Shown: positions 24,412 through 35,197 of the stretch, one piece after another
Layout: every line of letters starts with the position of its first letter
Numbering within the stretch: position 1 is the first letter of the stretch
NCBI GenBank assembly: GCA_016508695.1
Contig: VNKQ01000012.1
Span: 434,001-498,000 of the forward strand
From: Hyphodiscus hymeniophilus
Lineage: Eukaryota > Ascomycota > Leotiomycetes > Helotiales > Hyphodiscaceae
Length of the DNA stretch: 64,000 nucleotides
Direction of reading: 5' to 3'
The notes under the pieces: generated by a model
Database searches by the model: none
What the model saw: only the letters and a program-made list of their open reading frames with translations
What the model was told of the DNA's origin: nothing
Position numbers and translations under genes: made by a program

Positions 24412-25644
24412 TTTGGATCTGAAGACCTGAATAATTTGTATTCTGGAGATTTCGAGGATGATCTGATTGTGTGCGAGGTGAAAAAAAGTAGTTTTAGTCA
24501 GGGAAGCTACAATTATATTACAAATTCCCACGAGGGGTCGGTGGCTCAGCTTGAGCTCTTCTTCCCAAAAGAGATAGATCCCGACAGGTACAGGAAGGTC
24601 AGGCATAAGCTCTAGTCTATTTCAGTGCTCAGCCCCGTTTACCGCTAAATAAAGTTCTTCCTGGGGCTCTTATCGACCGCAAGGAAGCACGCACAGCCGC
24701 TTAAATATGCCATACAAAGGTACAGAGTGCTAGCATTGACATAAGCTTAACTGGGTCCACAACAATACAGTAGTCAGCTTACAACCTAATCGATATACAG
24801 ATACAGCCTTATTGCTTTACCTGATGAAGTAAAGCCTGGGAAGTCCTTGCTAGCTCTATATCAAATTGTCGAGGCCAAGCAAAACTCGGCGATGCCAAAG
24901 GTTCTATTTGCTAGCAACCCAGCCGCATCTTTTCTAAAACATACTAGACTTGATGTAAGAATCTCGATAGTACCAGTTTCAAGGGTACTTAATTTAGAAC
25001 CATTCGCGCTAAGTACTCCGTTATTCCTCTGTTGTTTTGCGAAGTCGCTCTTTTGTCGCTTCGCCGAAGATGATTTTATTTGGCCTCGAATGATTGTTGC
25101 TCCTCCGTGGCCTTATCGAATAATACCGCCTGTCGATTTATCTGCGAGCAATATGAAGTTGAAAGTTTTGCCTTTCTGAAGTAATAGATATTTTGAATGA
25201 TACACAGGAATGGAAGACCAATGTCCAATGGTACCACTCAAGGACCCCTGCACGTCATTCAGCCCCATGCTGGTGATGCATTCGTCGTGTACAGTAAGCA
25301 TCTTGGCATTGGCTCTACACGTGAGGAAATTAAATGATCTGTCATGGTGGATCTCAGACGCGGCAATAAGTGCTTACTATGTTGCCTCTAAGGAAAAGGT
25401 TAAAATGAAATGTTATTATACGAGTACCGAGTCATGAATATTCCTAAGCTCGGTTGGTTCAAAAGTGGGCAATAAGTCAGCACATGAAAGGCTGAAAATT
25501 CACGACAGCTCGCATACAAGGATATTTCATGGACAATGAAATCGCTTAAGCAAATACGATCAGTCGAAACTTACATATCAAGTAACATACTGTTCCTATC
25601 ATGATTGAGGTACACGGAATTTACCGCTTATATCCAGCTCGTAG
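24412..25644. other. Intergenic between DUF1223 gene and the transposon block
   Basis: Contains the likely DUF1223 promoter. A 110-codon frame at 24847-25179 (plus) has no motif and unusual composition. AT content rises towards the left inverted repeat. No gene supported. Confidence 0.45.
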
Positions 25645-25727
25645 TATAGTAGTATTCGGGTTAAATTTATTTTCGCGATTTTTCCCGTATGCCCGTACTA
25701 CTAAAAATTTGAGCCCTAAATTTACTT
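25645..25727 (+). repeat. Left terminal inverted repeat
   Basis: Begins TATAGTAGTATTCGGGTT and reads through CGCGATTTTTCCCG and GCCCGTACTACTAAAAATTT. It matches the reverse complement of 35867-35951 with two single-base indels and a few mostly transition mismatches. If the first TA is target site, the repeat proper starts TAGTAG. Confidence 0.9.
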
Positions 25728-25739
25728 AAACTAGTAATA

Positions 25740-26760
25740 ACTCTATAACGCAATACTTAATTAAGTTAGTATATAGCTCAAAATACTCTTATTAATTAAT
25801 ACTTTCTAACCCTTAAAAGAATAAGTCTAATATATAGTTATTCTCTTATTATTATAATAAAAGCTTTAATCTAAATATATTTTACGCGTAATATAAATAA
25901 ACTTAATTAGAATAGAATTATAACTATATTTAATATTATTATAATTATAATACGTAATATATATAAAAAAATAAAGTAAGAGATAGTATTTAAAGAAGCT
26001 ATTAATTGTAATATACTTAGTCCCCCTTTTACTTTAATTATAAAAATAGCTAAGTTAATAGTTTACTTAATAAGTATTATATTAATTATATATTAAGACA
26101 AAATTACTAAATTTCTTTATAATATATATACTATTCGAGTTACTTAACTTATTATATTAAAGCTATTAAAACGTATTAATAATATATATAAGAAGTTAAG
26201 TATAAAACTAAAGTAAAAGAATAAAAAACTTCGATTTAATTATTAATATTAACTCTATATATTCTAAGTAAACTAGCTAGTATATATTAATAAGTATAAG
26301 AGTAATAATTAAACTAGAAATCGTCGATTTGAGTACTCTTAACGTAATATATATATAATAATAAAAGAATAGTTAGTTAAAAAAAAGAGGGTTTAAGTAT
26401 TACTTACATATTCCCTCGAGAGAGTAATTAACTTTATATTATTTTATAACTCTTATACTACTAATATATTTTATTATTTCGTTATTAATAACCTTCTTAA
26501 TATTATAAACTTATTTCTAATAAAGTACTTAGTATTAATAATAAATAATACTAAGTTTTATTATATTTATATCGATAAAGTTAAATATATATATTATATA
26601 AAGGGAGTTATTATACTCTTCTTATTTCTTTATTCTCTAGATTTTAACCTTATCAAAGAGTTTTTTAGTAAATTTAAGGCTTTTATTAAATATACTTATT
26701 ATATAAAACGTTATTAATTTATAAATTATTAGAAATATATTATATAAGTAATTAATTAAG
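25740..26760 (+). pseudogene. Degenerate Tc1/mariner-type DDE transposase
   Basis: Relic of the outer element's transposase, which would cut and paste the element at TA sites. Four landmarks lie in one reading frame. An LVYIN segment at 26277-26291 sits where the family has a V-x-x-D-E motif; the first catalytic Asp position (26289-26291) now reads Asn. An I-I-N-N segment has its second catalytic position (26544-26546) also changed to Asn. YSLDFNLIKEFF, with the third Asp retained at 26640-26642, aligns with the family's SPDxNPIE motif. The tail SKFKAFIKY follows. Spacing of D2 to D3 is 32 residues, in the Tc1/mariner range. Every change is of the G-to-A or C-to-T kind, and many Trp/Gln/Arg codons are stops. 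Clearly dead. Confidence 0.7.
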
Positions 26761-27829
26761 TTAAAATAAGAGAAAACGCAAAAGCAAATACCCGCGGGCA
26801 CTTTTGTTATATTAGAGTCTCTAATATACTAGATAATTAAGTATAATTTATTATATAAATATTAAGAAAAAAAGAAAGGAAATATTTAAGTATAATCCTT
26901 TACTTTAGGTAAGTTATTAGATAAGGATATAGGGTTAGTAAAGGGGGAAATTTCTATTAGTTAGTTTATACTTATTATTTAATTAATTTAAATAATTTAA
27001 TTAAACTTTTATTAAATATTAATTCTTTATTTATTTAGTACTTTTAATACTTAATTTAAGTTTAATAAAATATATAGTTATTTAATTATTAAGACTTCCC
27101 TAAGTATAAAAATTAAAGAACTCTAAGTATATTACCCCCCTTACAATATTTAATTAACTTATAAAATCAAATAAAAGTAAATAAAAAAAAGAGAAACTAA
27201 GTACTTTAATTAGTTAAGAAGAGTATTTTATACTTAAATTCCTTAATTTAAACTTTAAAGAAGGTTTATATTATTTTTAACTTCTTTTACTTAGCCCTTA
27301 TATTATTCTTTAAACTTAAAGATAATATCTCAAATAAAAAGAGTAATTCTCTTATTCTTAATAAGTATTATAATTAATTTTATATTGTCTCTAGCTTCTT
27401 TTAACTTAATTTTACTCTTAATAAGTTGTAAAAAGAAATACTAAATATTTATAAGTCGGCGGGTCTTAACTTTATTAATAACCTACTTCGATTACTTTTT
27501 TTATAGCTTTTGATTTTACTTTTTAAGTATAATAATCGATTAAAAAGGAAATAAAAGAGGCTAAGGAATTACTTTTTAAGTTAATAATTATAATATTATT
27601 AAAAGATAGAGAAGTTATAGCTAAGTAGTATTATATACCGAATACTTAAATTAAAGGGGCCTAAAGGGGAGCTAAAAATCTATTAAATAATAGGAAAGAG
27701 AGTATACTAAATATTATTTAAGTAACTTAATCTTATATTTAAGCTTTTCTTATTTTTTTTAATTGCGTAAGTATTATAATTCGGCTTTAATTAAGGGAGT
27801 AGTTATAATAATTATAAGAGAAATTAAAA
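26761..27829. other. AT-rich decayed interior of the outer element
   Basis: Extremely AT-rich, with no frame of any length and no recognised motif. One GC-richer island near 26789-26804 (ACCCGCGGGCAC) stands out. It may be the 3' side of the transposase gene or another older insertion. Confidence 0.4.
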
Positions 27830-28397
27830 CCCCTCCCCTCTTATTTACTCCCTTTATCGTCGCCTTATTTATATACTTAGAGATCTCTATAAATATATAA
27901 TTACTAAGAAATAATTTATTTATATTATTAATATAATATATTAATACTTTAGCCTAGTTGCGTAAGTACTTATTTTATAATATAAAGTAAGTTATAAAGT
28001 GGGCTTTTATAATAAAGTAAGCCTTCTTTATTCCCTTATTTAAGTATATATTATTATTATACTTTTAGGATTCTTATAAAGACTTTGTTATATATTCTAA
28101 TACGTTAGCTTAATTATTTAATTAACTCTTTATACTTAGTATCTTATTTATACGAGAATAAGAGGGCTTAGAGAAATAGTAAAAAGAGGGGGTAAATAAA
28201 AGAGAGGATAAGCTTATTAAACTATTATAATTATTAACGCTAGTAAAATTAAGGTTAATATAACTTTATTATTATTTCTTACGTTAAATTAAGCCTAGCT
28301 AAGCCTTTATTCCCTTCTTTATAATTAAATTAGTAGTTTCTAAAAGTATAAGAAGTATAATATTATAAAGTCCTATAGTAAGGAATTAATAATATAT
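27830..28397 (-). pseudogene. Second coding relic of the outer element, left part
   Basis: On the minus strand one frame stays open far longer than expected for DNA this AT-rich, for example about 44 codons across 28260-28125 (NFTSVNNYNSLISLSSLLFT onwards), with further open runs to about 27830. The stops present are TAA/TAG that RIP would make from CAA/CAG/TGG. The retrotransposon at 28398 interrupts it; the likely N-terminal part is at 35198-35780. No family recognised. The frame is convergent with the transposase. Confidence 0.35.
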
Positions 28398-28756
28398 TGT
28401 AACAAACCTCGCTACCTGGTGTTAGTCTCGTGGGCAATTAGGTTGGGGTTGGATAGTTAAGGAAGCTGTCGTGGTTAAGGTAAGTATAACCTTTATAGTT
28501 ACTAAGTATAATATAAAGATACTATATTTGAGTTAAGCACGAAGCTTCTACCTATTAAGGAAATACTACTTGCTTATATAGAACCTTCGTTTCCCTAGAT
28601 TAGTTAGATTAGTTGGATTAGTACACTAATCCTACTAAGACAACTAATCTAATCACGTGACTCTAGAGTAGCTCCTACTCCCGTGATCTCTATTTGTGGT
28701 TCTCTTGTAGCTAAGCTACTAAGCCTTAGGCCACGAACTGTCAGGTAGTTGTAATA
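28398..28756 (-). repeat. 3' LTR (left copy)
   Basis: 359 bp, plus-strand edges TGTAACAAACC...GTTGTAATA. The terminal CA of the repeat has become TA at the right edge. Aligns without indels to 34834-35192, with about two dozen differences, all transitions. Confidence 0.95.
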
Positions 28757-28770
28757 CTATCCCCCTTTTA
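28757..28770 (-). other. Polypurine tract
   Basis: Minus-strand sequence TAAAAGGGGGATAG directly abuts the left LTR, the position where second-strand DNA synthesis is primed in LTR retrotransposons. This supports the minus-strand orientation. Confidence 0.7.
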
Positions 28771-28844
28771 GCCTAGTATAGTCCCTTACGCTAAATACAT
28801 ATATAAAATATTGTTTGACGTTTAAGGCTTTTTCCTTCTTTATT

Positions 28845-29444
28845 ATGCCCCCTTAACGATCTCGCAAAACCGAGTACCGTTTGAGCTTATATTCCCGTGT
28901 GAAAGAAAAAGGTTACACTATGCCTTCTTGTTCTCGCTGCCTTTGTAATCACGATTACTACGTAGTTTCTATAGACTCAGATCGATGCGCCGAGTGTATT
29001 CGCTCTAGTAACTCCTCTTGCGACGTATAGGGTCCTTCTAAAGGTGACTAGGAACGTCTCGAGCGCGCTAAGGCTAAGCTTACTCTGGATTCTAACGCCG
29101 CGCTATTTAAGTAGTAACGCTTGCTTGCTTAGCTTTTAGAAGTGTCTGCCAAGTTAGCTCGTTTCGAAAAACAAAAGAAAATGTTCCGGAAAAAAGCGGC
29201 CGAAATGTTACGTTATAGTCTCAAATCCCTTGATAAACTAAACGCGGTAGAGGAGAAGGAGAGGGTTACTACTAGTCTTTCCGAGGCTTCTCCTACTTCC
29301 GAGCCCTTTAATCCCCTATTAGATCCGGACCTCGCTTTGGCCCTTACTTCCTTTGATCCTTCTAACCCCTTTTGGTTAGACGTAGGTTTCTCTAGAGTTG
29401 CGACTAGGAGTAGTAGAACTATTCTAGAAGATCCGGGTAGTTAA
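28845..29444 (+). pseudogene. Antisense accessory ORF of the retrotransposon (Cys cluster plus coiled coil)
   Basis: A reading frame on the strand opposite gag-pol, between the chromodomain and the left LTR. From ATG 28845 it reads MPP, a stop, then RSRKTEYRLSLYSRVKEKGY and a Cys cluster CSRC (x15) CAEC (x6) C at about 28929-29012. After a few more stops it continues from 29142 as an intact 100-residue stretch rich in Lys/Glu (KLARFEKQKKMFRKKAAEM, likely coiled coil) ending at 29444. Comparable antisense frames with a Cys cluster and coiled coil are, to my knowledge, common in fungal gypsy elements but uncharacterised. The stops look RIP-made. The Cys spacing suggests a zinc-binding domain. 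Confidence 0.6.
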
Positions 29445-29460
29445 GGTTTTTCGTAGGTTC

Positions 29461-29646
29461 CTATGTGTTGTCTATTTCGTCGTATCCTTTCCACTTAACA
29501 AGGTATTCTTGCTTACCCTTGTTTTTTCTAGTACTTACTATTCCTTCTACTTCGTATACGTCTAGATCGTTTTCTAGTTGGATATCTACGTTCGTGACTA
29601 TTACGGTTAGTCCCCTTACTGGCTCTAGTAACGATATATAGAACAC
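29461..29646 (-). pseudogene. Chromodomain at the integrase C-terminus
   Basis: Encodes VYEVEGIVSTRKNKGKQEYL followed by VKWKGYDEIDNT, a clear chromodomain core with YLVKWKGY. In chromoviruses it sits at the end of integrase and directs insertion to marked chromatin. Its place next to the 3' LTR and downstream of integrase on the minus strand gives the element class. The segment is unbroken for 61 codons. Confidence 0.88.
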
Positions 29647-29649
29647 TAG

Positions 29650-32300
29650 GTGTAACCGGGATTTTGCTAGTAGTTTTAGCTAATAATTGACTACTCTAAT
29701 TTTCTTTAGAATTTCAAATGGTCCTAACTTCTTAAAGTTAAGTTTAGTGCTTAGTCTCTTTGTTTTGATGTTTTTTCGTAGGAGGTAGACTTTATCCCCC
29801 TCTTTAAGCGTAGGCTCCGTACTTCGCTTTTTATTTGCGTAAGTTATTATTCTTAATCTAACGAACTAGATGTCCCTAGCTAGTTGCTTATAGAGTTTTC
29901 GCAAGTAGTCAGCTGTTATAAGGGCACGCTAGGCTATCTATTTATCCTTCCTCGGTTATCGATAAGCTTCCGGCTAGTATCTATAGTTCGTAAAGAACGG
30001 TAATATTCTAATAGGCTCGCTTTTAGTATTATTATATGCAAATTCTATTACCGGGAGGAGTTTTACCTAGTTGTCTTAGTTATAGTTGATATAACTCCTT
30101 AAGTACTATTCTAACGTTTAGTTTAGTCTTTTTGTCTATCCGTCCGTTTGCGGGTGAAATGCTGTAAATAGTTTGTGGTTTACTCCTAGCTGTGCTATTA
30201 GTAATAACTAGAATTTGGAAGTAAACAATTTGTCCCTATCCGACGTAATTTCGTCTGATAGACCGTGTTAGCTAATAACTATTTTAACAAATATATACGC
30301 AAGTTCCGCTATATTGCTTCCTTCCTTATATAATACAAAGTATCCGTACTTAGTTAGTCGGTTAACGACTACTTAGATAAAGTCGTAGACGACGTTCGTT
30401 ATTAGTTCCTTAGATGGTGGTAGTTTGACTATAAAATCGAAGGCTATTGATTTCTATGCCTTTCTAGGTACTAGGGCCGGTTATAGTAGCCTATACGGTG
30501 CGTGTCGATTTGGCTTGCTCTTATTATATAAATCGCATTTTAAGACTTCTTTCTCTACTACCTTCCTTATCCCTGGGAAGTAATAGTCTCTTAATAACCT
30601 TTCAAGGGTTCTATCGATACCTTAGTGTCTATAGGCTAGCAATAAGTATTGCGTACGAACGAACTTATTTCTTATTCTTGCTGGAATATATACTAACCCC
30701 TTGTACCGTAGCATCCCTTAGTAGTCTGTGTAAAAGTCCTTCGTTGGGTTCCTAAGGATTCTAATAGCGCATTCGTCTTGTCGATATACTACTTTGATTC
30801 TTATTTCCAAATCCTTGTCTTTTATAATAGAGATTGTGGCTAGGAGTTCGTAATTATACTCTATGTCTCTATTAATTTCTTTTAGTATTGTGCGGGGCCT
30901 TTCTATTAGCTTGCCGCTATACTCTTATTATCGGCTTAAAGCGTCTACTCTTGCGTTTTCCGATCCTTTCCGATAGGAGATAGTAAAGTTGTATACTAAT
31001 AGTATTTCTGACTATCTAACTTGTCTTTGGTTTAGGATTTTAGTTATAGTAAAGGTTGTAAGGTTCTTGTAGTTAGTCTACACTTAAACTTAGTGTTTTG
31101 GTCCTTTAAGATAAACTCTCTACTATTTGAATAATACGATTATAGCAAGTAGCTCTTTGTCGTATATATCGTAGTTAAGTTCCGCTAGCGAGAGTTTTCG
31201 TGAATAGTACGCAACTAGTTTAAGCTTTTTGTCTTTATCGAGCTAACTAATTATTACTCCGATAGCAAAGTCTAATATATCCGTTTCTAGGATAATTAGT
31301 AGTTCCGGATTAAATATAGTAAGAATAGGGGCTAATGCGAATCGAGCCTTAAGGTTATTAAAAGCTTATTGGGCTTCCTTGTTCTATTCTTATTTTTTAT
31401 CTTTTTGTGTGAGTTTCGTAAGTAGGTTTACAATTATTAAATATCCTTAAATAAATCTTCGGTAGAAGTTAGCGAATCCTAGGAAAGACTATACTTCCTT
31501 AATAGTTTTGGGTTTTTTCTAATTGAGTATTGTTTCTACTTTTTTAGGGTCTATTTTGATTCCGTTTCGTCTTATAATAAATCCTAAGAAAGTTACTTCT
31601 TTTTTATAAAACTCACATTTCTCTAGCTCTAGTATAAGGGGTATCTTTGCGAGCTTTTCGAGGACTTTCCTTATATATTTAATATGTTTTGCTTCGTTTT
31701 TAGAGAATATTAAGATATCGTCTAAGTATATAATAATAAAGATATTTAAGTATTTGTATAAAGTATCGTTAACTAGTCGTTAGTATAATACGGGTGCGTT
31801 AGTCAATCCGAAAGGCATAACTAGGTATTCGTATAACCCGTATTGTATTTTAAACGCTATTTTCTATTCCTCTCTTGACTTGATGCGTATAAGGTTATAA
31901 GCCCCTCGTATATTTAAGCAAGTAAAGAACATTATTCCTTTTAACTTATCGTATAGTTCGTTAATTAAGAGTAGTAGGTACCGATTCTTAATAGTAATAT
32001 TATTAAGTTAGTAATAGTCGACACAAGGTCTTAGTTTTCCGTTCTTTTTTAGTACAAATAGAAGTGGGCTTATTGCCGGTAAGGTTAATAGTTATATAAA
32101 TCCTTTCTTTAGATTTAGGTCGATATATTCTTTGTATATAGCTAACTCTTTTGCCGATAGCTAGTAGATTAGTCCAAACGTAAGACTCTTTCCTGGCTTA
32201 ATAGGTATCTCGTGATCTTATAGCTTATACTTTGGAAGGGCCTCGTCGAGAGGGGCTTCTCGAAATAAAAACTCATATTTCTTATACGCCGCTAGTATTC
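29650..32300 (-). pseudogene. Broken pol: reverse transcriptase, RNase H and integrase
   Basis: Reverse transcriptase is placed by YLDDILIFSKN at about 31697-31728, with both catalytic Asp codons (31717-31722) intact, preceded by a hydrophobic strand and followed by KCEFYKKEVTFLGF. The integrase catalytic core is near 30100-30420: VNRLTKYGYF, then GLSDEITSDRDKLFTSKF and FHPQTDGQTER, with the central Asp retained. Between them, about 30900-31300, is RNase H-like sequence. Stops (mostly TAG) interrupt all frames. Family order RT-RH-IN marks Ty3/gypsy. No restored sequence is attempted. Confidence 0.88.
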
Positions 32301-32562
32301 GCTTTAGCGTAGAGGCCTAGGCTTAGTCCTCTAAACTTAGGGTAGTCGTATACAACTCTTCCCGGTTAGGAGATTTATTATCTCCTTGGGGTATTCTATC
32401 GTTATATCGATACGAATATTAGCTTAGGGTAATATTTCTTTGTTTCTAGTTAACTAGCAAATTGTAAAGTTAAAGCTAAAGCATACCGAGAATTACTACG
32501 TAAGTTCCTATAGTAACGAGATTAAGTTGGATCTCTTTAGTATATCCCTTTATAGTTTTTAT

Positions 32563-32757
32563 TTAGAGACACTTAGTTTTATAGGTTACTATTCCCTTAT
32601 TAGACCCAATCGTCTCTCTATTAATAACACTTAGATTGTACGGGTCTCGCTTCTTAAGAATTCCGAATTTGTCTGTGGCTACTTTTGTGTTAATAAAGTT
32701 GCCTATTACTCCCGAGTTTACTATTGCTCGCAGGGAGTGTCCGTTAAGACGGATCAA
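32563..32757 (-). pseudogene. Retroviral-type aspartic protease fragment
   Basis: Encodes AIVNSGVIGNFINTKVA, which aligns with the D-S-G-A/x-x-x-FI motif of Ty3/gypsy proteases. The catalytic Asp codon at 32716-32718 now reads Asn, a G-to-A change of RIP type. It lies between gag and reverse transcriptase as expected. Confidence 0.75.
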
Positions 32758-33499
32758 GAGTAGGAGTTGCCGTCCTACTTTTGTTACATATAGCCGTTTG
32801 TTATATAGGTTCTTAGGCTCTTTATAGCGCTCTAGAGGTGGCCTTCTTCCTCTAGTGCCTCTTAGTTTTTTGACGATTTACTGTTTGATCTTAGTAGTAG
32901 TTCAAATAAAAAGTCTATTTGCAATTTCTTTAGTGCGATTTCTGGCCAATAGATAGGTTTTATCCGTTGTGGAAACCTTCTGTGGTCTATTTTTAAAGAG
33001 TAGTAGACGAGACAACTATTTATATAGCAAGCGCTCTATATTAGTTCTCTGTGTCGAGAGTAATCGGTCCTCGCGACGTTATCCTTCTCCTTTACGTCCT
33101 TTATTACTTTTTATATTTGTTCTTTTATAACGCCTAATGCTTAGATTGTTTTAGTTAGTTCTAGTTTATAGTCGATGTTTTCGGATAGTTTGTCGCGATA
33201 CTACTAGCTTCTAGTAGCTCGGGGTGCCGGGATAATCGTGGCTTCCTTTATCTATATAGCAATGGCTTCCTTAAGGTAGCGGAGCTTTAGCCGGTGTGAT
33301 ATAAGCCTATTAAGTCCCTCTTCTTAGTATTCTAGCACGCTTATATTCCCGATTCTTACTTGTTCGGTTTATCGCCTTGCTTTTTTTATCTATTCTTCTC
33401 GAAACTCTATTTCTAGTTCTTGCGCCGTCTTAGTTCCCGATAGGATATAGTGCTAGAGGAGTTTCTCTTGAGTAAGTTCCTCAAGTATCTCTTCTTACT

Positions 33500-34778
33500 C
33501 TTATGGCTTCTTCCCATATACTGCCTCTATACGCGGTTTTATAATCGGGTATTGTTCCGCGATCTTTGTTAGAGTTGTATACTAAGAGTCACTAGGGCTA
33601 ACGGTCTTAAGAGTAGCTTTATAATAGTATTTCGTAATGAGTTCGATGTCTTCTTCGGAGGACGATTCCTCTATAGTCTACGTTTTATTATCCTTATTGT
33701 CGATACTAATTTATTCAAATCCTTCTGCAATCTCTTCTTGAGATATCTCTATAAACGGTAGTCGTAGTATAGCGTATAACTATATGGGCCCGTTATCCTA
33801 TCCTTTCCTTTGGATAGTAGTAGCAATTGTTTCCCTTTTTGGGTTTTTGCTCCTAAATCCGCCGCGAGATCCGCCTCTTCGTTAGGCTCTTCCTCGGGCG
33901 TTTCCTCTAGTATAGCAATTCCTTGCTATATGGCTTGTCTTGCTATAGTTAAAACACGTATATTCTTTTATATGTTTCTATCTACTTTTAGGGGAGAGTT
34001 CTTTCCTTATTATAGCGTCGAGCTCTATGGGTTCTTTATAGCTTCGGCGTTCGTATTTCTATTATAGTCGTCGGTATCTAAGATCGTAAAAGCCTTTCTT
34101 TTCTAAGCTTCTTTCGTAGAGTTAATTATCGATTCGACAAGCTAGTTCTATTATTTTAGGCATTAAGCTAAGCTTGTCTTCCTTGACTAGCTTGTCTTTA
34201 ACTATATCCTTGAGTCCTCGATAGTACTAGGCTCTAAGTGCGTTGTTATTCTACTTAATTCGAGTTGCGTATCTTTAAAACTCAGACGTGTAATTAGTTG
34301 CGGATCCTCGCTACTTGAGGACCTAAATAGTTCGTTCGGCTTATCGTACTTTATTTATTGCTCCGAATATTGTCCGAAAGATTAATACAAAGCTTAGTAG
34401 CGACTTGAATAGGTTTTAAGTGTCCTTTTTTATAGCCGTAGTAATAGCTCCTCGGTCGTTAGTATTAACTATATAGTCTTCGGCGTAGCCTTCAATTTAG
34501 TTAAGTGCTTCTTTCTCTAGTCTCGAGATTATAAATAGGATTCTCTCTATGTCGGACTTGAACCTATCCTTATTAAAAGTAAAGTAGAGTTCTACTTAAA
34601 GGATAAATCCTTTGAGTTTGTTTCGTTTTCCGCCGTATATATCTGGTAGTAAGATCTTAATATCCTTATACAACTTTCCTACTAATACTAGTAGGGGTGC
34701 GGGTATACTTCCTAGTATACTTCCTAGTGCGGGCGTAGCTACCCGTATACCGTTCGACGTTTCTCCTTTAGTAGACAT
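33500..34778 (-). pseudogene. Broken gag with a mutated zinc knuckle
   Basis: ATG at 34778 opens MSTKGETSNGIRVATPALG and runs 60 codons to LPDIYGGKRNKLKGFIL, which matches the capsid start of Ty3/gypsy gag (a D-x-Y-G-G-x-R-x-K-L-K pattern). The zinc knuckle is at 33915-33956 and reads C-F-N-Y-S-K-T-S-H-I-A-R-N-C: the second Cys is now Tyr, and two Gly positions are Ser. Many stops intervene. The left limit is approximate. Confidence 0.8.
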
Positions 34779-34833
34779 TATTAGTCCTTAATATAATATA
34801 TACTTCGGCGACTTGTATGGTTAGTGCTTAAAG

Positions 34834-35192
34834 TATAACAAACCTCGCTACCTGGTATTAGTCTCGTAAGCAATTAGGTTAGGGTTGGGTAATTAGGGAA
34901 GCTATTGTAGTTAAGGTGAGTATAACCTTTATAGTTACTAAGTATAATATAAAGATACTATATTTGAGTTAAGCACGAAGCTTCTACTTACTAAGGAAAT
35001 ACTACTTGCTTATATAGAACCTTCGTTTCCCTAGATTAGTTAGATTAGTTAGATTAGTACACTAATCCCACTGAGACAATTGATCTAATCACGTGACTCT
35101 GGAGTAGCTCCTACTCCCGTGATCTCTATTCGTGGTTCTCTTGTAGCCAAGCTACTAAGCCTTAGGCCACGAACTGTCAGGTGGTTGTAACA
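34834..35192 (-). repeat. 5' LTR (right copy)
   Basis: 359 bp, plus-strand edges TATAACAAACC...GTTGTAACA. The expected initial TG has become TA on the left edge. Followed by the target duplication TATAT at 35193-35197. Confidence 0.95.
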
Positions 35193-35197
35193 TATAT

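Larger units (their letters stand above)
28398..35192 (-). mobile_element. Ty3/gypsy LTR retrotransposon, chromovirus type, RIP-mutated
   Basis: A 6,795-bp element with 359-bp LTRs (28398-28756 and 34834-35192) flanked by a perfect 5-bp target duplication TATAT (28393-28397 and 35193-35197). Coding runs on the minus strand, so the right LTR is the 5' LTR. Order is gag, protease, reverse transcriptase, RNase H, integrase, chromodomain, the arrangement of Ty3/gypsy chromoviruses. A polypurine tract lies against the left LTR. Frames are broken by many TAG/TAA codons and Gly/Asp/Cys changes attributable to RIP, so it cannot encode its own proteins. GC content is visibly higher than that of the surrounding outer element, so it inserted later. 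Confidence 0.95.

Noticed and set aside
24847..25179. 110-codon plus-strand frame next to the transposon
   Set aside because: No motif and no promoter features; near AT-rich decayed DNA where chance frames occur.
26789..26804. GC-rich palindromic island CCCGCGGG in the AT-rich block, considered as a transposon end
   Set aside because: It does not match either inverted repeat or LTR, and has no partner found in the window.
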